Below, one piece after another: positions 28,365 through 37,411 of a stretch of DNA of 64,000 bases; the stretch's first letter is position 1; every line of letters begins with the position of its first letter. The translations under genes and the position numbers were made by a program. Below the pieces are notes generated by a model. That model made no database searches. It was given only the letters and a program-made list of their open reading frames with translations, and was not told the origin of the DNA. Source of the stretch: Mycolicibacterium gilvum (lineage in GTDB: Bacteria; Actinomycetota; Actinomycetes; Mycobacteriales; Mycobacteriaceae). Where the stretch lies: contig NZ_UGQM01000001.1 in assembly GCF_900454025.1 (NCBI RefSeq), forward strand, positions 5,084,001-5,148,000. Reading direction: 5' to 3'.

Positions 28365-29009
28365 GTGATCGGTCACATGAGATCCCGCTGGATTCCGTAC
28401 GCCACGACCCCGGTCCGACTGCTGTGGCAGCTGGTCAGCGACATCGTCGTGATCGCATGGACGGCCGCCTGGGTGTGGGTCGGGACCGCCGTGCACGCGG
28501 CCGTGTCCACGATCGCCGAGTTCGGCTATCAACTCGAGGGCGGCGCCAACGGTGTCGCGGGAAACCTCGACAACGCGGGCAACAGCGCCGACGACGTGCC
28601 GCTGATCGGCGGTGCGCTGGCCGGCCCGCTGCGCGGAGCGGGTGACGCGGCACGGGAGATCGCGGGCGCAGGGCAGTCGCTGGGCGTCACGGCGGGCTGG
28701 CTGGCGTGGCTGCTCGCGCTGGCCGTGGCCGCGCCGCCGATCCTGGCGCTGATGATGCCGTGGCTGTTCCTGCGGGTGCGATTCTTCCGCCGCAAGTGGA
28801 CCGCAGTGACGCTGTCGTCGACCTGGGCGGGCGAGCAGTTGCTGGCTCTGCGGGCGTTGGCCAACCGGCCGCTGCCCAAACTGGCCGCGATCAACCCCGA
28901 TCCCGTGGGCGCGTGGCGCGAGCAGGACCCGGTCGCGATCCGCGGGCTGGCGGCCCTGGAACTGCGGGCCTCGGGGATCAGGGCCGCCAACCTCAAACGC
29001 GCCAAATAG
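28365..29009 (+). CDS. conserved membrane protein (Rv0779c-type)
   Basis: A 214-residue protein with an N-terminal hydrophobic segment (LWQLVSDIVVIAWTAAWVWVG), an extended polar loop and a second pair of hydrophobic stretches (GWLAWLLALAVAAPPILALMMPWLFL), followed by a basic stretch (RVRFFRRKW). This suggests two transmembrane helices with a periplasmic loop and a cytoplasmic C-terminus. GTG 28365 has GGGGAAA about 8 nt upstream, whereas the ATG at 28377 has no ribosome site, so the GTG is preferred. Function unknown; it sits where Rv0779c lies in M. tuberculosis. Confidence 0.72.
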   Translation: MIGHMRSRWIPYATTPVRLLWQLVSDIVVIAWTAAWVWVGTAVHAAVSTIAEFGYQLEGGANGVAGNLDNAGNSADDVPLIGGALAGPLRGAGDAAREIAGAGQSLGVTAGWLAWLLALAVAAPPILALMMPWLFLRVRFFRRKWTAVTLSSTWAGEQLLALRALANRPLPKLAAINPDPVGAWREQDPVAIRGLAALELRASGIRAANLKRAK

Positions 29010-29010
29010 C

Positions 29011-29075
29011 CCGCCGAAATTGCATTCCAGCAGGCCTCATCTCGACCTTCTTCTGCGTCGACGCAATCTCGGCAG
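29011..29075. repeat. dispersed palindromic repeat, degenerate copy
   Basis: Left arm CGCCGAAATTGCATTCCAG (within 29011-29034) matches the perfect copy at 50834; the right arm (29053-29075) keeps CTGC, GCAAT and TCGGC but has several changes. It occupies the space between convergent genes. Confidence 0.75.
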
Positions 29076-29077
29076 CC

Positions 29078-29650
29078 TTACTTCAGCAGACGCTTGAGCG
29101 CGGTCCCGAACGGATGCCTGGCGGTCACCGAGCCGAAACGCACCCTGCCGGTGACCACGACGTGCAGGGCCCGCGACGGCGGACTCGACGTGACTTTCAC
29201 CGTCGTGGAGGCCCCGACCTGCACGACGCCGTTCAGGTCGGCTGTGGCGCCGTCGGGCAGGATCAGCTCGGTGGCGCTGAAGTAGTCGTCGATGTCGATG
29301 TGCACCACCGGGTTGTGCAGCACCGCAGAGGTGAAATCCAGTGTGGTCGAGCACATTCGGGTGACCAGACGCAGCCGCGGCGGTACGGTCCACGGCCCCT
29401 TGCGCGAGATGCCGGACATCCAGGTCCTCAGCACTTCCGGAGGGGCCGGGGCGGGTGCGCGACGAATGTGCGGCAGATCCGCGATGACGGTGTCCAGTTC
29501 GCGGCGGGTCCGCGCCCCGAGCACGACGTCGATACGTTCGGTGTACTCGTCGAGCGTGAGCATGCCCTGTCCCACGGCGTGTTCGAGGATCTGGGTCACC
29601 GCGGCGCGGTCGGCGTCCGATGCCCTGATGTCGGGTTGTCCGGAGTCCAC
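29078..29650 (-). CDS. DUF1707 domain protein
   Basis: A 190-residue protein whose first 55 residues form a DUF1707 domain (IRASDADRAAVTQILEHAV, GQGMLTLDEYTERIDVVL and RTRRELDTVIADLP). The rest is beta-rich (VVHIDIDDYFSATELILPDG) and resembles the cell-wall-active/toastrack-type domains that often follow DUF1707. There is no signal peptide. GTG start with TAGTCT seven bases upstream. DUF1707 proteins are common in actinobacteria and uncharacterised; a role in envelope stress regulation is a guess. Confidence 0.8.
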   Translation of the reverse strand: MDSGQPDIRASDADRAAVTQILEHAVGQGMLTLDEYTERIDVVLGARTRRELDTVIADLPHIRRAPAPAPPEVLRTWMSGISRKGPWTVPPRLRLVTRMCSTTLDFTSAVLHNPVVHIDIDDYFSATELILPDGATADLNGVVQVGASTTVKVTSSPPSRALHVVVTGRVRFGSVTARHPFGTALKRLLK

Positions 29651-29663
29651 CGCACCCAGACTA
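29651..29663 (-). promoter_or_regulatory. candidate leaderless promoter of the DUF1707 gene
   Basis: Minus-strand TAGTCT (29658-29663), seven bases, GTG 29650. Confidence 0.5.
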
Positions 29664-29710
29664 GGCGGACGTGCGTGGCCCGACCACCAGTGTCGTTCGG
29701 CTTCAGTGAC

Positions 29711-31129
29711 TCAGAGGATCGCGCCCGAGGTGTATTCGGCCGCACCGGGATACCGCGCGACGAGGTCCTCGACCTCGGCGACCACGCGGTCGACCTGATC
29801 GCCCGCCGCCCCGCTGAACGCCTGCCGGTCGGCGAGCGCCGCATCGAGGGCGGGCCTGTCCAGCGGCAGCCTCGGATCGGCGGCGAGGCGGTCGAGCAGG
29901 TCCGGTTCGGCACCGCGCTCGCGCATCGCGAGCGCGACGGCGACCGCATGCTCCTTGATGACCTCGTGCGCCGTCTCGCGCCCGACCCCGGCCCGCACCG
30001 CAGCGATCAGGATCCGGGTGGTGGCCAGGAAGGGCAGGTAGCGGTCGAGTTCACGCTGGATCACGGCGGGATAGGCGCCGAACTCGTCGAGCACCGTCAG
30101 GAACGTCTCGGTCTGCCCGTCGAGGGCGAAGAACGCGTCCGGCAGCGCGACGCGACGGACCACCGAGCAGAACACGTCCCCCTCGTTCCACTGCGCGCCG
30201 GCGAGTTCCGCGGCCATCGAGCCGTAGCCGCGCAGCACCACCTGCAGGCCGTTGACGCGTTCGCACGACCTGCTGTTCATCTTGTGCGGCATCGCCGACG
30301 AACCGACCTGCCCCGGCGCGAACCCCTCGGTCACCAGTTCGTGGCCGGCCATCAGCCGGATGGTGTGGGCCAGCGACGACGGCCCGGCCCCGAGTTGCAC
30401 GAGCGCCGAGACCACGTCGTGGTCCAGTGAGCGCGGGTAGACCTGGCCGACGCTGGTGAACATGTCGGTGAAGCCCAGGAATCCGGCGACGCGGCGCTCA
30501 AGGTCGGCCAAGCGCTCGGTGTCACCGTCGAACAGGTCGAGCATGTCCTGCGCGGTGCCCATCGGCCCCTTGATCCCGCGCAACGGGTAGCGGTCGATCA
30601 GCTCGCCGACCCGCTTGAGCGCGACGAGCATCTCCTCGGCGGCCGACGCGAACCGCTTGCCGAGCGTCGTCGCCTGCGCGGCGACGTTGTGGGACCGGCC
30701 GGCCATCACGACGTCCCGGTAGAGCGCGGCGCGTTCGGCGAGGCGCGCGACGACCGCGACGCCGTGGGCGTGCACCAGTTCCAGCGACCGCCGGATCTGC
30801 AGCTGCTCGACGTTCTCGGTGAGGTCGCGGCTGGTCATGCCCTTGTGCACGTGCTCGTGGCCGGCCAGGGCGTTGAACTCCTCGATGCGGGCCTTCACGT
30901 CGTGGCGGGTGACCCGCTCCCGCGCGGCGATCGAGGCCAGGTCGACGTTCTCCAGGACACGCTCGTAATCGTCGACGACCCCGTCGGGCACCGGCACACC
31001 CAGCTCTGCCTGCGCTTTCAGCACCGCGATCCACAACCGTCGCTCGGCGACGATCTTCGCCTCCGGTGACCAGATGGCCACCATCTCCTCGCTGGCATAG
31101 CGGTTGGCCAGAACGTTCGGGATGCTCAC
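29711..31129 (-). CDS. purB: adenylosuccinate lyase
   Basis: A 472-residue PurB of the fumarase/aspartase superfamily, which acts twice in purine synthesis (SAICAR to AICAR, and adenylosuccinate to AMP). The signature GQVGSSAMPHKMNSRSCE carries the flexible catalytic Ser loop, and GMTSRDLTENVEQLQ and AGRSHNVAAQATTLGKR supply other active-site residues. The frame extends upstream, but GTG 31129 (MSIPNVLANRYAS) gives the family start and length. Minus-strand TAAGCT lies 8 nt upstream. It is divergent from relZ with 51 nt between the start codons. Confidence 0.96.
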   Translation of the reverse strand: MSIPNVLANRYASEEMVAIWSPEAKIVAERRLWIAVLKAQAELGVPVPDGVVDDYERVLENVDLASIAARERVTRHDVKARIEEFNALAGHEHVHKGMTSRDLTENVEQLQIRRSLELVHAHGVAVVARLAERAALYRDVVMAGRSHNVAAQATTLGKRFASAAEEMLVALKRVGELIDRYPLRGIKGPMGTAQDMLDLFDGDTERLADLERRVAGFLGFTDMFTSVGQVYPRSLDHDVVSALVQLGAGPSSLAHTIRLMAGHELVTEGFAPGQVGSSAMPHKMNSRSCERVNGLQVVLRGYGSMAAELAGAQWNEGDVFCSVVRRVALPDAFFALDGQTETFLTVLDEFGAYPAVIQRELDRYLPFLATTRILIAAVRAGVGRETAHEVIKEHAVAVALAMRERGAEPDLLDRLAADPRLPLDRPALDAALADRQAFSGAAGDQVDRVVAEVEDLVARYPGAAEYTSGAIL

Positions 31130-31143
31130 GAAGACACAGCTTA
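31130..31143 (-). promoter_or_regulatory. candidate near-leaderless purB promoter
   Basis: Minus-strand TAAGCT (31138-31143) with eight bases to GTG 31129; it lies back to back with the relZ promoter 25 bp away. Confidence 0.45.
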
Positions 31144-31168
31144 CGAGTCCCCGCACCCGGCGATCGGG

Positions 31169-31180
31169 CACAGTAGGCCC
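31169..31180 (+). promoter_or_regulatory. candidate leaderless relZ promoter
   Basis: CACAGT (31169-31174; A2 and T6 of TANNNT are kept), six bases, ATG 31181. Confidence 0.45.
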
Positions 31181-32914
31181 ATGAACTTCGTCGGGCTCGA
31201 CCTCGCCTGGGGCGAGAAGAACCAGACCGGCGTCGCCGTGGTCGACTCCGACGGCCGGCTCCTGCACGTGGGTGCGGCGACCGACGACGACAGCATCGCC
31301 GCGGCGATCGCGCCCTACACCGCCGAGGAATGCCTGGTCGCGATCGACGCCCCGCTGATCGTCAAGAACGCCACCGGGCACCGGCCGGCGGAGACGCGGT
31401 TCAACCGGGACTTTTCACGCTTCGAGGCGGGCGCCCGTCCGGCGTTCACCGACCGGCCGGAGTTCAAGCACCCCCGCGCCGCCCGGATCGCCGAACGGCT
31501 CGGCCTGGACACCGATCCGTCGTCGGCCGCCCCCCGCCGGGCCATCGAGGTGTATCCGCATCCGGCGACGGTGGTGCTGTTCGACCTGGACAGGACACTG
31601 AAGTACAAACGCGGGCCGTTCGAGGATCGCCACCGTGAACTGCTGCGGCTGATGACGCTCATCGAAGGGCTCGACGACGCGACCCCCCGGCTGCGCGTCA
31701 ACCGCAGCGTGGCGTGGGTGGAGCTGCGCAAGCGGGTCGAAGCGGCGACCAAGCCCAGCCATCTCGACCGCGACGAGGATCCGGTCGACGCCGTGATCTG
31801 CGCCTATGTCGGTCTGTACTGGTATCACCGGCCCGACGACGTGACGATCTACGGCGATCACGCGTCCGGCTACATCCTCACGCCGTCGCTGCCGAAGTCC
31901 CGCCTACCCGAGGCGGCGCCCACGAAGAAGTCGCGTCCGGATCGGCACCCGGACCTCACCCGCCCGTCGGCCGTGGTCGCCGAGTACGCCTCGCGGCGCC
32001 CCGCACTGGTGGAGGCGACCGACCACTATCTGGCGCTGGTCACCGGGCTTCTCGACGACGCGGGCATCAACTATCTGTCGGTCGCCGCGCGGACCAAGAC
32101 CGTCGAGTCCTTCGCGGCCAAGACCCGGCGACGCGGCGCGGACGGGAAGCCGCTCTACAGCGAGCCGCTGGTCGAGGTCACCGATCTGATCGGTCTGCGT
32201 GTCATCACCTACCTGCGTGAGGACGTCGACACGGTCGCCAACCTGCTCGCCGAGGAGATGCGACTGCTCGACGACCGCGACATGGGTCAGGAGACCGCAC
32301 GCGAAGGCCGCTGGGGGTATGCCAGCCGGCACCTGCTGATGGGCGTCGAGGGCGTCCAGCAACCCGCGTCCATCCAGGTGCGCACCGTCCTGCAGCACGC
32401 GTGGGCCGAGTTCGAACACGAAATCCGTTACAAGGGTTCGATTCCCGAGGCCTACGTGCCCGACCTCGACAGGCGCTTCACGCTCGCCGCCGGCCTGCTC
32501 GAGCTCGCCGACCGCGAGTTCTCCGCGGTGCGGGAACGGCTGCGGACGGCGCTGCCGGAGACCGCCGAACCCGAGATCGGCAGCGACCCCCGCCTCCCGA
32601 CGCCGGTGCTGGCCACCTACCTGGGCAACCGCTTCCCCGACGCCGGGTGGTCGCGCACCGACCACTACGCGTGGATCGCCGGGCTGCTCCTCGACCTCGG
32701 GATCGACTCGATCGACGAGGTCGACGCCGCGCTGGCCGGTATCGACACCGATGCCGTCAACGCCGCGATGGACTACCGCTATCCAGCCGGTGCGGTCCGC
32801 CGTCTCGACGACGCCCTCCTGGCCCTCTACGGCACCGATTACATTCGGCTGCAGGACAATTCGCACCGCGTCAAGCTGCTCGAAGCCAGGCTGGCGCGGT
32901 TGCGGCCGGTTTAG
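31181..32914 (+). CDS. relZ: RelZ-type fusion: DUF429 (RNase HII-like) plus (p)ppGpp synthetase
   Basis: A 577-residue two-domain protein. Residues 1 to about 245 are a DUF429 domain (MNFVGLDLAWGEKNQTGVAV, CLVAIDAPL and DRDEDPVDAVICAYVG, acidic residues suiting an RNase-H-like metal site). Residues about 275-470 are a RelA/SpoT synthetase domain, with DLIGLRVITYL at about 334 and IQVRTVLQHAWAEFEHEI at about 398. There is no HD hydrolase domain and no TGS/ACT region. This architecture matches M. smegmatis MS_RHII-RSD (RelZ), reported to have both RNase HII and alarmone synthesis activity. It lies beside purB, whose pathway supplies the GTP/GDP substrate. Its stop overlaps the convergent permease stop by 4 bp. 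Confidence 0.92.
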   Translation: MNFVGLDLAWGEKNQTGVAVVDSDGRLLHVGAATDDDSIAAAIAPYTAEECLVAIDAPLIVKNATGHRPAETRFNRDFSRFEAGARPAFTDRPEFKHPRAARIAERLGLDTDPSSAAPRRAIEVYPHPATVVLFDLDRTLKYKRGPFEDRHRELLRLMTLIEGLDDATPRLRVNRSVAWVELRKRVEAATKPSHLDRDEDPVDAVICAYVGLYWYHRPDDVTIYGDHASGYILTPSLPKSRLPEAAPTKKSRPDRHPDLTRPSAVVAEYASRRPALVEATDHYLALVTGLLDDAGINYLSVAARTKTVESFAAKTRRRGADGKPLYSEPLVEVTDLIGLRVITYLREDVDTVANLLAEEMRLLDDRDMGQETAREGRWGYASRHLLMGVEGVQQPASIQVRTVLQHAWAEFEHEIRYKGSIPEAYVPDLDRRFTLAAGLLELADREFSAVRERLRTALPETAEPEIGSDPRLPTPVLATYLGNRFPDAGWSRTDHYAWIAGLLLDLGIDSIDEVDAALAGIDTDAVNAAMDYRYPAGAVRRLDDALLALYGTDYIRLQDNSHRVKLLEARLARLRPV

Positions 32915-34350
32915 TCGGGCGACGACCCGAGGTGCGTCGGGTCGGTGATGCGCCCGGACTTGATACCGAGTTGCTTGTTGATCAGCTGGGTGATGAAGAA
33001 CAGCACGACGCCGATGACGACGAGTCCGCCGGCGACGATGTACTGCTGGACCGGCCGCCCCGAGAACGGCAGCACCAGATACAGCGACGCGAGGAATCCG
33101 ATGACGGGAAGCGCGGTCGGCGTCGTGAAATGCCCGCCCGCCCGCACGACGTCGCGTCGCAACACCAGCACGGCCACGTTGACGACGGCGAACACCGAGA
33201 GCAGAAGCAGACTGGTCGTGCCGCCGAGGATCGAGATCGCGTTGCTGCTGGCGAAGGCCGACACGTAGGCGATGAGTCCGAACGCGATCACGGTGGTGAA
33301 GATGATGGCCACCCACGGGGAACGCCGGGTCGGATGCACCAGGCCGAGTGCGGGCGGCAGCACGTGCTGGCGGGCCATGCCGTAGATCAGCCGGCTGGCC
33401 ATGAGCATGTTGATCAGCGCCGTGTTCGACACCGCGAACATCGTCATGAACGGCAGGATGGTGTCGATCGGCAATCCGGGGGCGCCTGCTCTGACCACCT
33501 CGACGAGCGGAGTGTCACTCTCTTCGAGCTTGCCGACCGGGACGAGCGCCACGGCCACGATCGAGACCAGGATGTAGACGACGCCGGCGATCGACAGACC
33601 GGAGAGCAGGATCTTCGGGAAGGTCCGCACCGGATCCTTGGTCTCCTCGGCCATGTTGACCGAATCCTCGAATCCCACCATCGCGAAGAAGGCCAGCGAG
33701 GTGGCGGCCGTGATGGCCAGGAAGGTGTTCTTGTCCTCGGCGGTCTCGAACGCCACGACGCGAGAGAAGTCGACCTCTCCGCCCCCGGTGAACGCCCAGA
33801 GCCCGACCAGGATCACCAGCACCAGGCCGGTGATCTCGACGATCGTCAGGATCACGTTGAGCTTCACGCTCTCACCGACGCCGCGGAAGTTGATCGCCGC
33901 GAGAGCGGCCATGAACACCAGGGCCAGTATCAGCACGCCGGCCTTCGGCGCATCCTCGACACCCACACCGGTGAAGAAGTTCGCCGCGAACGCCCTCGAA
34001 GCCGTTGATGCCGAGGTGATCCCGGAACACATGACGACGAAAGCCACCAGGAAGGTGATGAAGTGGATCCCAAAGGCCTTGTGCGCGTAAAGCGCAGCTC
34101 CAGCGGCCTGCGGATACTTGGTCACCAGCTCCAGATAACTGAACGCGGTGATGGTCGCGATGGCGAACGCGACGAGGAACGGAAGCCAGGCCGCGCCACC
34201 GACTTCACCGGCGACGTCGCCGACGAGAGCGTAGACGCCGGTGCCGAGAATGTCCCCGACGACGAAGAGCAGGAGCAGGCCGGGGCCCATCACCCGCCGC
34301 AGTTCGGGCTGCTTCTCGGTAGTGCCCGTGCCGGTCGTGTGTTCCGACAT
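32911..34350 (-). CDS. APC superfamily amino-acid permease
   Basis: A 479-residue integral membrane protein with about 12 hydrophobic helices. The N-terminal GPGLLLLFVVGDILGTGVYALVG contains the GxGxxG-type substrate-binding break of helix 1, and FFAMVGFEDSVNMAEETKDP is the conserved helix 6/loop segment of amino-acid/polyamine/organocation carriers. It should import or exchange an amino acid or related amine. ATG 34350 is preferred to the adjacent GTG 34353 because GAGGAGG lies 5 nt before it. The upstream TetR gene on the same strand may control it. Confidence 0.9.
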   Translation of the reverse strand: MSEHTTGTGTTEKQPELRRVMGPGLLLLFVVGDILGTGVYALVGDVAGEVGGAAWLPFLVAFAIATITAFSYLELVTKYPQAAGAALYAHKAFGIHFITFLVAFVVMCSGITSASTASRAFAANFFTGVGVEDAPKAGVLILALVFMAALAAINFRGVGESVKLNVILTIVEITGLVLVILVGLWAFTGGGEVDFSRVVAFETAEDKNTFLAITAATSLAFFAMVGFEDSVNMAEETKDPVRTFPKILLSGLSIAGVVYILVSIVAVALVPVGKLEESDTPLVEVVRAGAPGLPIDTILPFMTMFAVSNTALINMLMASRLIYGMARQHVLPPALGLVHPTRRSPWVAIIFTTVIAFGLIAYVSAFASSNAISILGGTTSLLLLSVFAVVNVAVLVLRRDVVRAGGHFTTPTALPVIGFLASLYLVLPFSGRPVQQYIVAGGLVVIGVVLFFITQLINKQLGIKSGRITDPTHLGSSPD

Positions 34351-34473
34351 CACGCCCTCCTCACCGACTCGTTGGAATCATTCATCATCGACCAGCGCGA
34401 CACGTCGTGCAGTGCCAACGGGACAACTCATGCGACCGGGACGGTTTAACCGGACGGCGCGAAACACAAACGC

Positions 34474-35082
34474 TCAATTGAACGGGGCGAGCACGTCGAT
34501 GACATCGATCAGGGTGGCCCTGGCCGTGGCCCGGGGGCCGTCCCCGTCCCCGACCAGCGCCGCGACGACCGCTCCGTCCACCGCGCAGACCAGGGCGGTG
34601 ACCAGTTCGGCCCGCACGGACCGGCCCGATCGCTCCACCACCTCGACGACGGCGTCGCTGCGCTGGCGCAGGATGCGCCGCTGGATGTCGCGCAGTCCCG
34701 GCTGCCTGGCACACGCGATGTAGCGCTCGTAGCGCGAGATCATCTGTTCGGTCACCCGCTCGGGGTTGTCGCCGACGAGCAGGTCCACGAGGATGTCGGC
34801 GGTCGATTCGGCCCCGCGCCGCCGTCGCGACAACGCCGCGACGCGGTGCCGCAGTTGTTCGGTCTCCCGGCTGCCGACATGTTCGACGGCGTTGGCGATC
34901 AGGTCGTCCAGCGAGGAGAAGTAGTACGTCGTGGACGCCAGGGGCAGCCCGGCGCGCCGTGCGACCGCGCGGTGGCGGACCGCGTCGAAGCCCCCTTCGC
35001 AGAGAAGGTCGGCGGCAGCGCTGACCAGCGCATACCGTCGACGTTCTCCCTTGGGAGTGACCGCTGCCGTCACTTTTAGCAT
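34474..35082 (-). CDS. TetR family regulator (Rv0775-type)
   Basis: A 202-residue TetR protein. The DNA-binding region is YALVSAAADLLCEGGFDAVR with HTH HRAVARRAGLPLASTTYYF at about residues 36-55, followed by a C-terminal ligand/dimer domain (TEQMISRYERYIACARQPG). ATG 35082 (MLKVTAAVTPKG) is taken; a GTG at 35073 is possible. It is divergent from the Tat-secreted esterase gene and upstream of the permease, so either could be its target. Ligand unknown. Confidence 0.88.
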   Translation of the reverse strand: MLKVTAAVTPKGERRRYALVSAAADLLCEGGFDAVRHRAVARRAGLPLASTTYYFSSLDDLIANAVEHVGSRETEQLRHRVAALSRRRRGAESTADILVDLLVGDNPERVTEQMISRYERYIACARQPGLRDIQRRILRQRSDAVVEVVERSGRSVRAELVTALVCAVDGAVVAALVGDGDGPRATARATLIDVIDVLAPFN

Positions 35083-35178
35083 GCTGCCAGCCAGGGGGTT
35101 TCGGCATCGGGCTTTCGCCGAATCCCGGGGGTTCGACCCTGCCCGCACCCCGATCGGCGTCGGGTCGCCGGTGGCAGG

Positions 35179-36015
35179 ATGGCGCCCATGCCGATGATCA
35201 ACCGCCGGGACGTGTTGTCGCTCGGGCTGCGCGCAGCGATGGTCGCCACCGCGGGCACCGCTGCGGCGTCGTTGCTCGACACCCCGGCATCGGCCGCCCC
35301 GCCCGCGCCGACCTACACCACCGGATCGTTCCCGTCGGCGGCCCGGGGTGGCGCCGTGACCAACTGGGCGATCGCACGACCGCCCGGCCGGACCGAGCCA
35401 CTGCGCCCGGTGATCCTGCTGCACGGCAAGGATTCTTCGGCGGCCACCGTGATGTCGATGGGCGTCGAGCAGTTCCTCGCCGACGCGGTGCGGGCCGGCC
35501 TGCCGCCGTTCGCGATGGCCGCCGTCGACGGCGGCAACGGGTACTGGCACCGGCGCGCGTCCGGCGACGACGCGGGCGCGATGGTGCTCGACGAGTTCCT
35601 GCCGCTGCTTGCCGCGCAGGGACTGGACACCTCGCGGGTCGGATTCCTGGGGTGGTCGATGGGCGGGTACGGAGCGTTACTTCTCGGGTCGCGGCTGGGC
35701 GCCGGACGGACCGCGGCGATCTGCGCGGTGAGTCCGGCGTTGTGGACGTCTCCGGGCGCAGCCGCCCCGGGGGCGTTCGACGGCGCCGAGGACTATGCAG
35801 CCCACAGCGTCTGGGGTCCGGCCGGCCTGGACGGCATCCCGCTGCGCATCGACTGCGGCTACGACGACCCGTTCGCGTCGGCGACCGAACAGTTCATCGC
35901 GCAGCTGCCCAGCCCACCCGCGGGCGGCTTCTCCCCCGGCGGACACAACGCGCAGTTCTGGTCGGGACAGCTGACGTCCGAGATGACCTGGATGGCACCG
36001 CTGCTCGCCGCTTAG
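35179..36015 (+). CDS. secreted (Tat) alpha/beta-hydrolase esterase (Rv0774c-type)
   Basis: A 278-residue hydrolase with a twin-arginine signal ([20 protein letters not shown]) and a cleavage-like ASAAP at about residue 38. The domain has an antigen-85/esterase-D-like layout: HGKDSS loop, nucleophile elbow [13 protein letters not shown] (Ser at about residue 160), Asp in [10 protein letters not shown] and His in GGHNAQFW. It would act outside the membrane on an ester, possibly a lipid. Three ATG codons lie close together; 35188 has the best ribosome-site spacing (GGCAGG). Its stop overlaps the purD stop by 4 bp. Confidence 0.85.
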   Translation: MAPMPMINRRDVLSLGLRAAMVATAGTAAASLLDTPASAAPPAPTYTTGSFPSAARGGAVTNWAIARPPGRTEPLRPVILLHGKDSSAATVMSMGVEQFLADAVRAGLPPFAMAAVDGGNGYWHRRASGDDAGAMVLDEFLPLLAAQGLDTSRVGFLGWSMGGYGALLLGSRLGAGRTAAICAVSPALWTSPGAAAPGAFDGAEDYAAHSVWGPAGLDGIPLRIDCGYDDPFASATEQFIAQLPSPPAGGFSPGGHNAQFWSGQLTSEMTWMAPLLAA

Positions 36016-37295
36016 CCGGAACCGCCGACCGGCGAGATCCGTCCCTCGGCGGCAGCTTGGCCGATGTCACTGCGGAAGTGGCTGCCCGGCAGCCGGATTG
36101 CGGCGACCGCCGCGTACGCGGATTCGCGGGCGGCCGCGAGGTCCTTTCCGGTGCCGACCACCGACAGCACCCGGCCACCGGAGGAGACGACGCTGCCGTC
36201 GTCGCGGCGCGCGGTTCCCGCGTGCAGCACCGCCGGCGCGTCCGCACCGTGGATGACATCACCCACCCGCGGGCGGCCCGGATAGTTCTCCGCGGCCACC
36301 ACCACCGTCACCGCGGAGCCGTCCTGCCAGTGCAGCGGAGGCTGAGCCGCCAGCTCGCCTGTCGCGGCGGCGTGCAGCAGCCGGCCCAGGGGTGATTCGA
36401 GGAGCGCGAGCACCGCCTGGGTCTCGGGATCACCGAAGCGGCAGTTGAATTCGACCACCGCCGGCCCGCGGGACGTGATCGCCAGACCCGCGTAGAGCAG
36501 ACCGGAGAACGAGCTTCCTCGCCGGACCATCTCGGCGGCAACGGGTTTGACGATCTCGTCGACGATCTGCTTCGTCACCTCGTCGGGCAGCCACGGCAGC
36601 GGCGCGTAGGCGCCCATCCCGCCGGTGTTGGGACCGGTGTCGCCGTCACCGACGCGCTTGAAGTCCTGCGCCGGAAGCAAGGGCACCACGGTGTCGCCGT
36701 CGACCACACAGAACAGCGACACCTCGGGGCCATCGAGGAAGGATTCGAGGAGCACCGGGTGGCCGGCGTCGAGCAGGCCGGCGGCATGCGCGCGGGCGGC
36801 GTCGCGATCGGTGGTGACCACAACGCCCTTGCCGGCGGCCAGACCGTCGTCCTTGACCACCCAGGCGGCCTGACCGGCGGGCGGACCGAAGCGGTCCAGC
36901 GCGGCGTCGAGGTGGGCCGGGTTGTCGACGATCTCACTGCCGGCCGTGCGCACACCGGCCGCGGACATCACGTCCTTGGCGAAGGCCTTGGAACCCTCGA
37001 TACGCGCGGCGTCCTTCGACGGCCCGAAACACGCGATACCCGCCGCGCGGACGGCGTCGGCGACGCCGAGCACCAACGGGACCTCCGGTCCGATGACGAC
37101 GAGGTCGGCGCCGATGCGTCGGGCGAGCGCCACGACGGCGTCACCGGAGGTGACGTCGAGGTCGTACTGGTCGGCGACGGCGGAGGTGCCGGCGTTGCCG
37201 GGCGCCACAGACAGCGCGTCGACCTCCGGATCTCGGCGCAGCGCGAGCAGCAGCGCGTGTTCACGGGCTCCGGATCCAACTACCAGGACGTGCAC
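36012..37295 (-). CDS. purD: phosphoribosylamine-glycine ligase
   Basis: A 427-residue GAR synthetase, an ATP-grasp enzyme acting in the second step of purine synthesis. N-terminal [19 protein letters not shown] is the family signature; ATP-grasp features include [35 protein letters not shown] and [17 protein letters not shown] 37295 gives the correct N-terminus, and minus-strand TAGGGT lies 8 nt upstream. It is divergent from a CYP125-like gene. In M. tuberculosis I recall the same gene beside the aldA operon. Confidence 0.96.
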   Translation of the reverse strand: MHVLVVGSGAREHALLLALRRDPEVDALSVAPGNAGTSAVADQYDLDVTSGDAVVALARRIGADLVVIGPEVPLVLGVADAVRAAGIACFGPSKDAARIEGSKAFAKDVMSAAGVRTAGSEIVDNPAHLDAALDRFGPPAGQAAWVVKDDGLAAGKGVVVTTDRDAARAHAAGLLDAGHPVLLESFLDGPEVSLFCVVDGDTVVPLLPAQDFKRVGDGDTGPNTGGMGAYAPLPWLPDEVTKQIVDEIVKPVAAEMVRRGSSFSGLLYAGLAITSRGPAVVEFNCRFGDPETQAVLALLESPLGRLLHAAATGELAAQPPLHWQDGSAVTVVVAAENYPGRPRVGDVIHGADAPAVLHAGTARRDDGSVVSSGGRVLSVVGTGKDLAAARESAYAAVAAIRLPGSHFRSDIGQAAAEGRISPVGGSG

Positions 37296-37309
37296 AGATG
37301 CCCACCCTA
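37296..37309 (-). promoter_or_regulatory. candidate near-leaderless purD promoter
   Basis: Minus-strand TAGGGT (37304-37309), eight bases, GTG 37295. Confidence 0.45.
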
Positions 37310-37343
37310 GTGGCACCGCCGGGCGGGGCGCCCATCCAGTCGG

Positions 37344-37372
37344 CCATACAAATGTCGGCAGGCGTGTATGGT
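37344..37372 (+). promoter_or_regulatory. operator-like inverted repeat over the CYP125-like promoter
   Basis: CCATACA (37344-37350) and TGTATGG (37365-37371) are perfect arms separated by 14 bp; the right arm overlaps a -10 candidate TATGGT (37367-37372). A dimeric repressor here would block RNA polymerase. The TetR gene two genes downstream is a candidate binder. Confidence 0.5.
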
Positions 37373-37411
37373 CGACGCTACGTGCCGCACGTCACACAGG
37401 AGTGAACGCCG

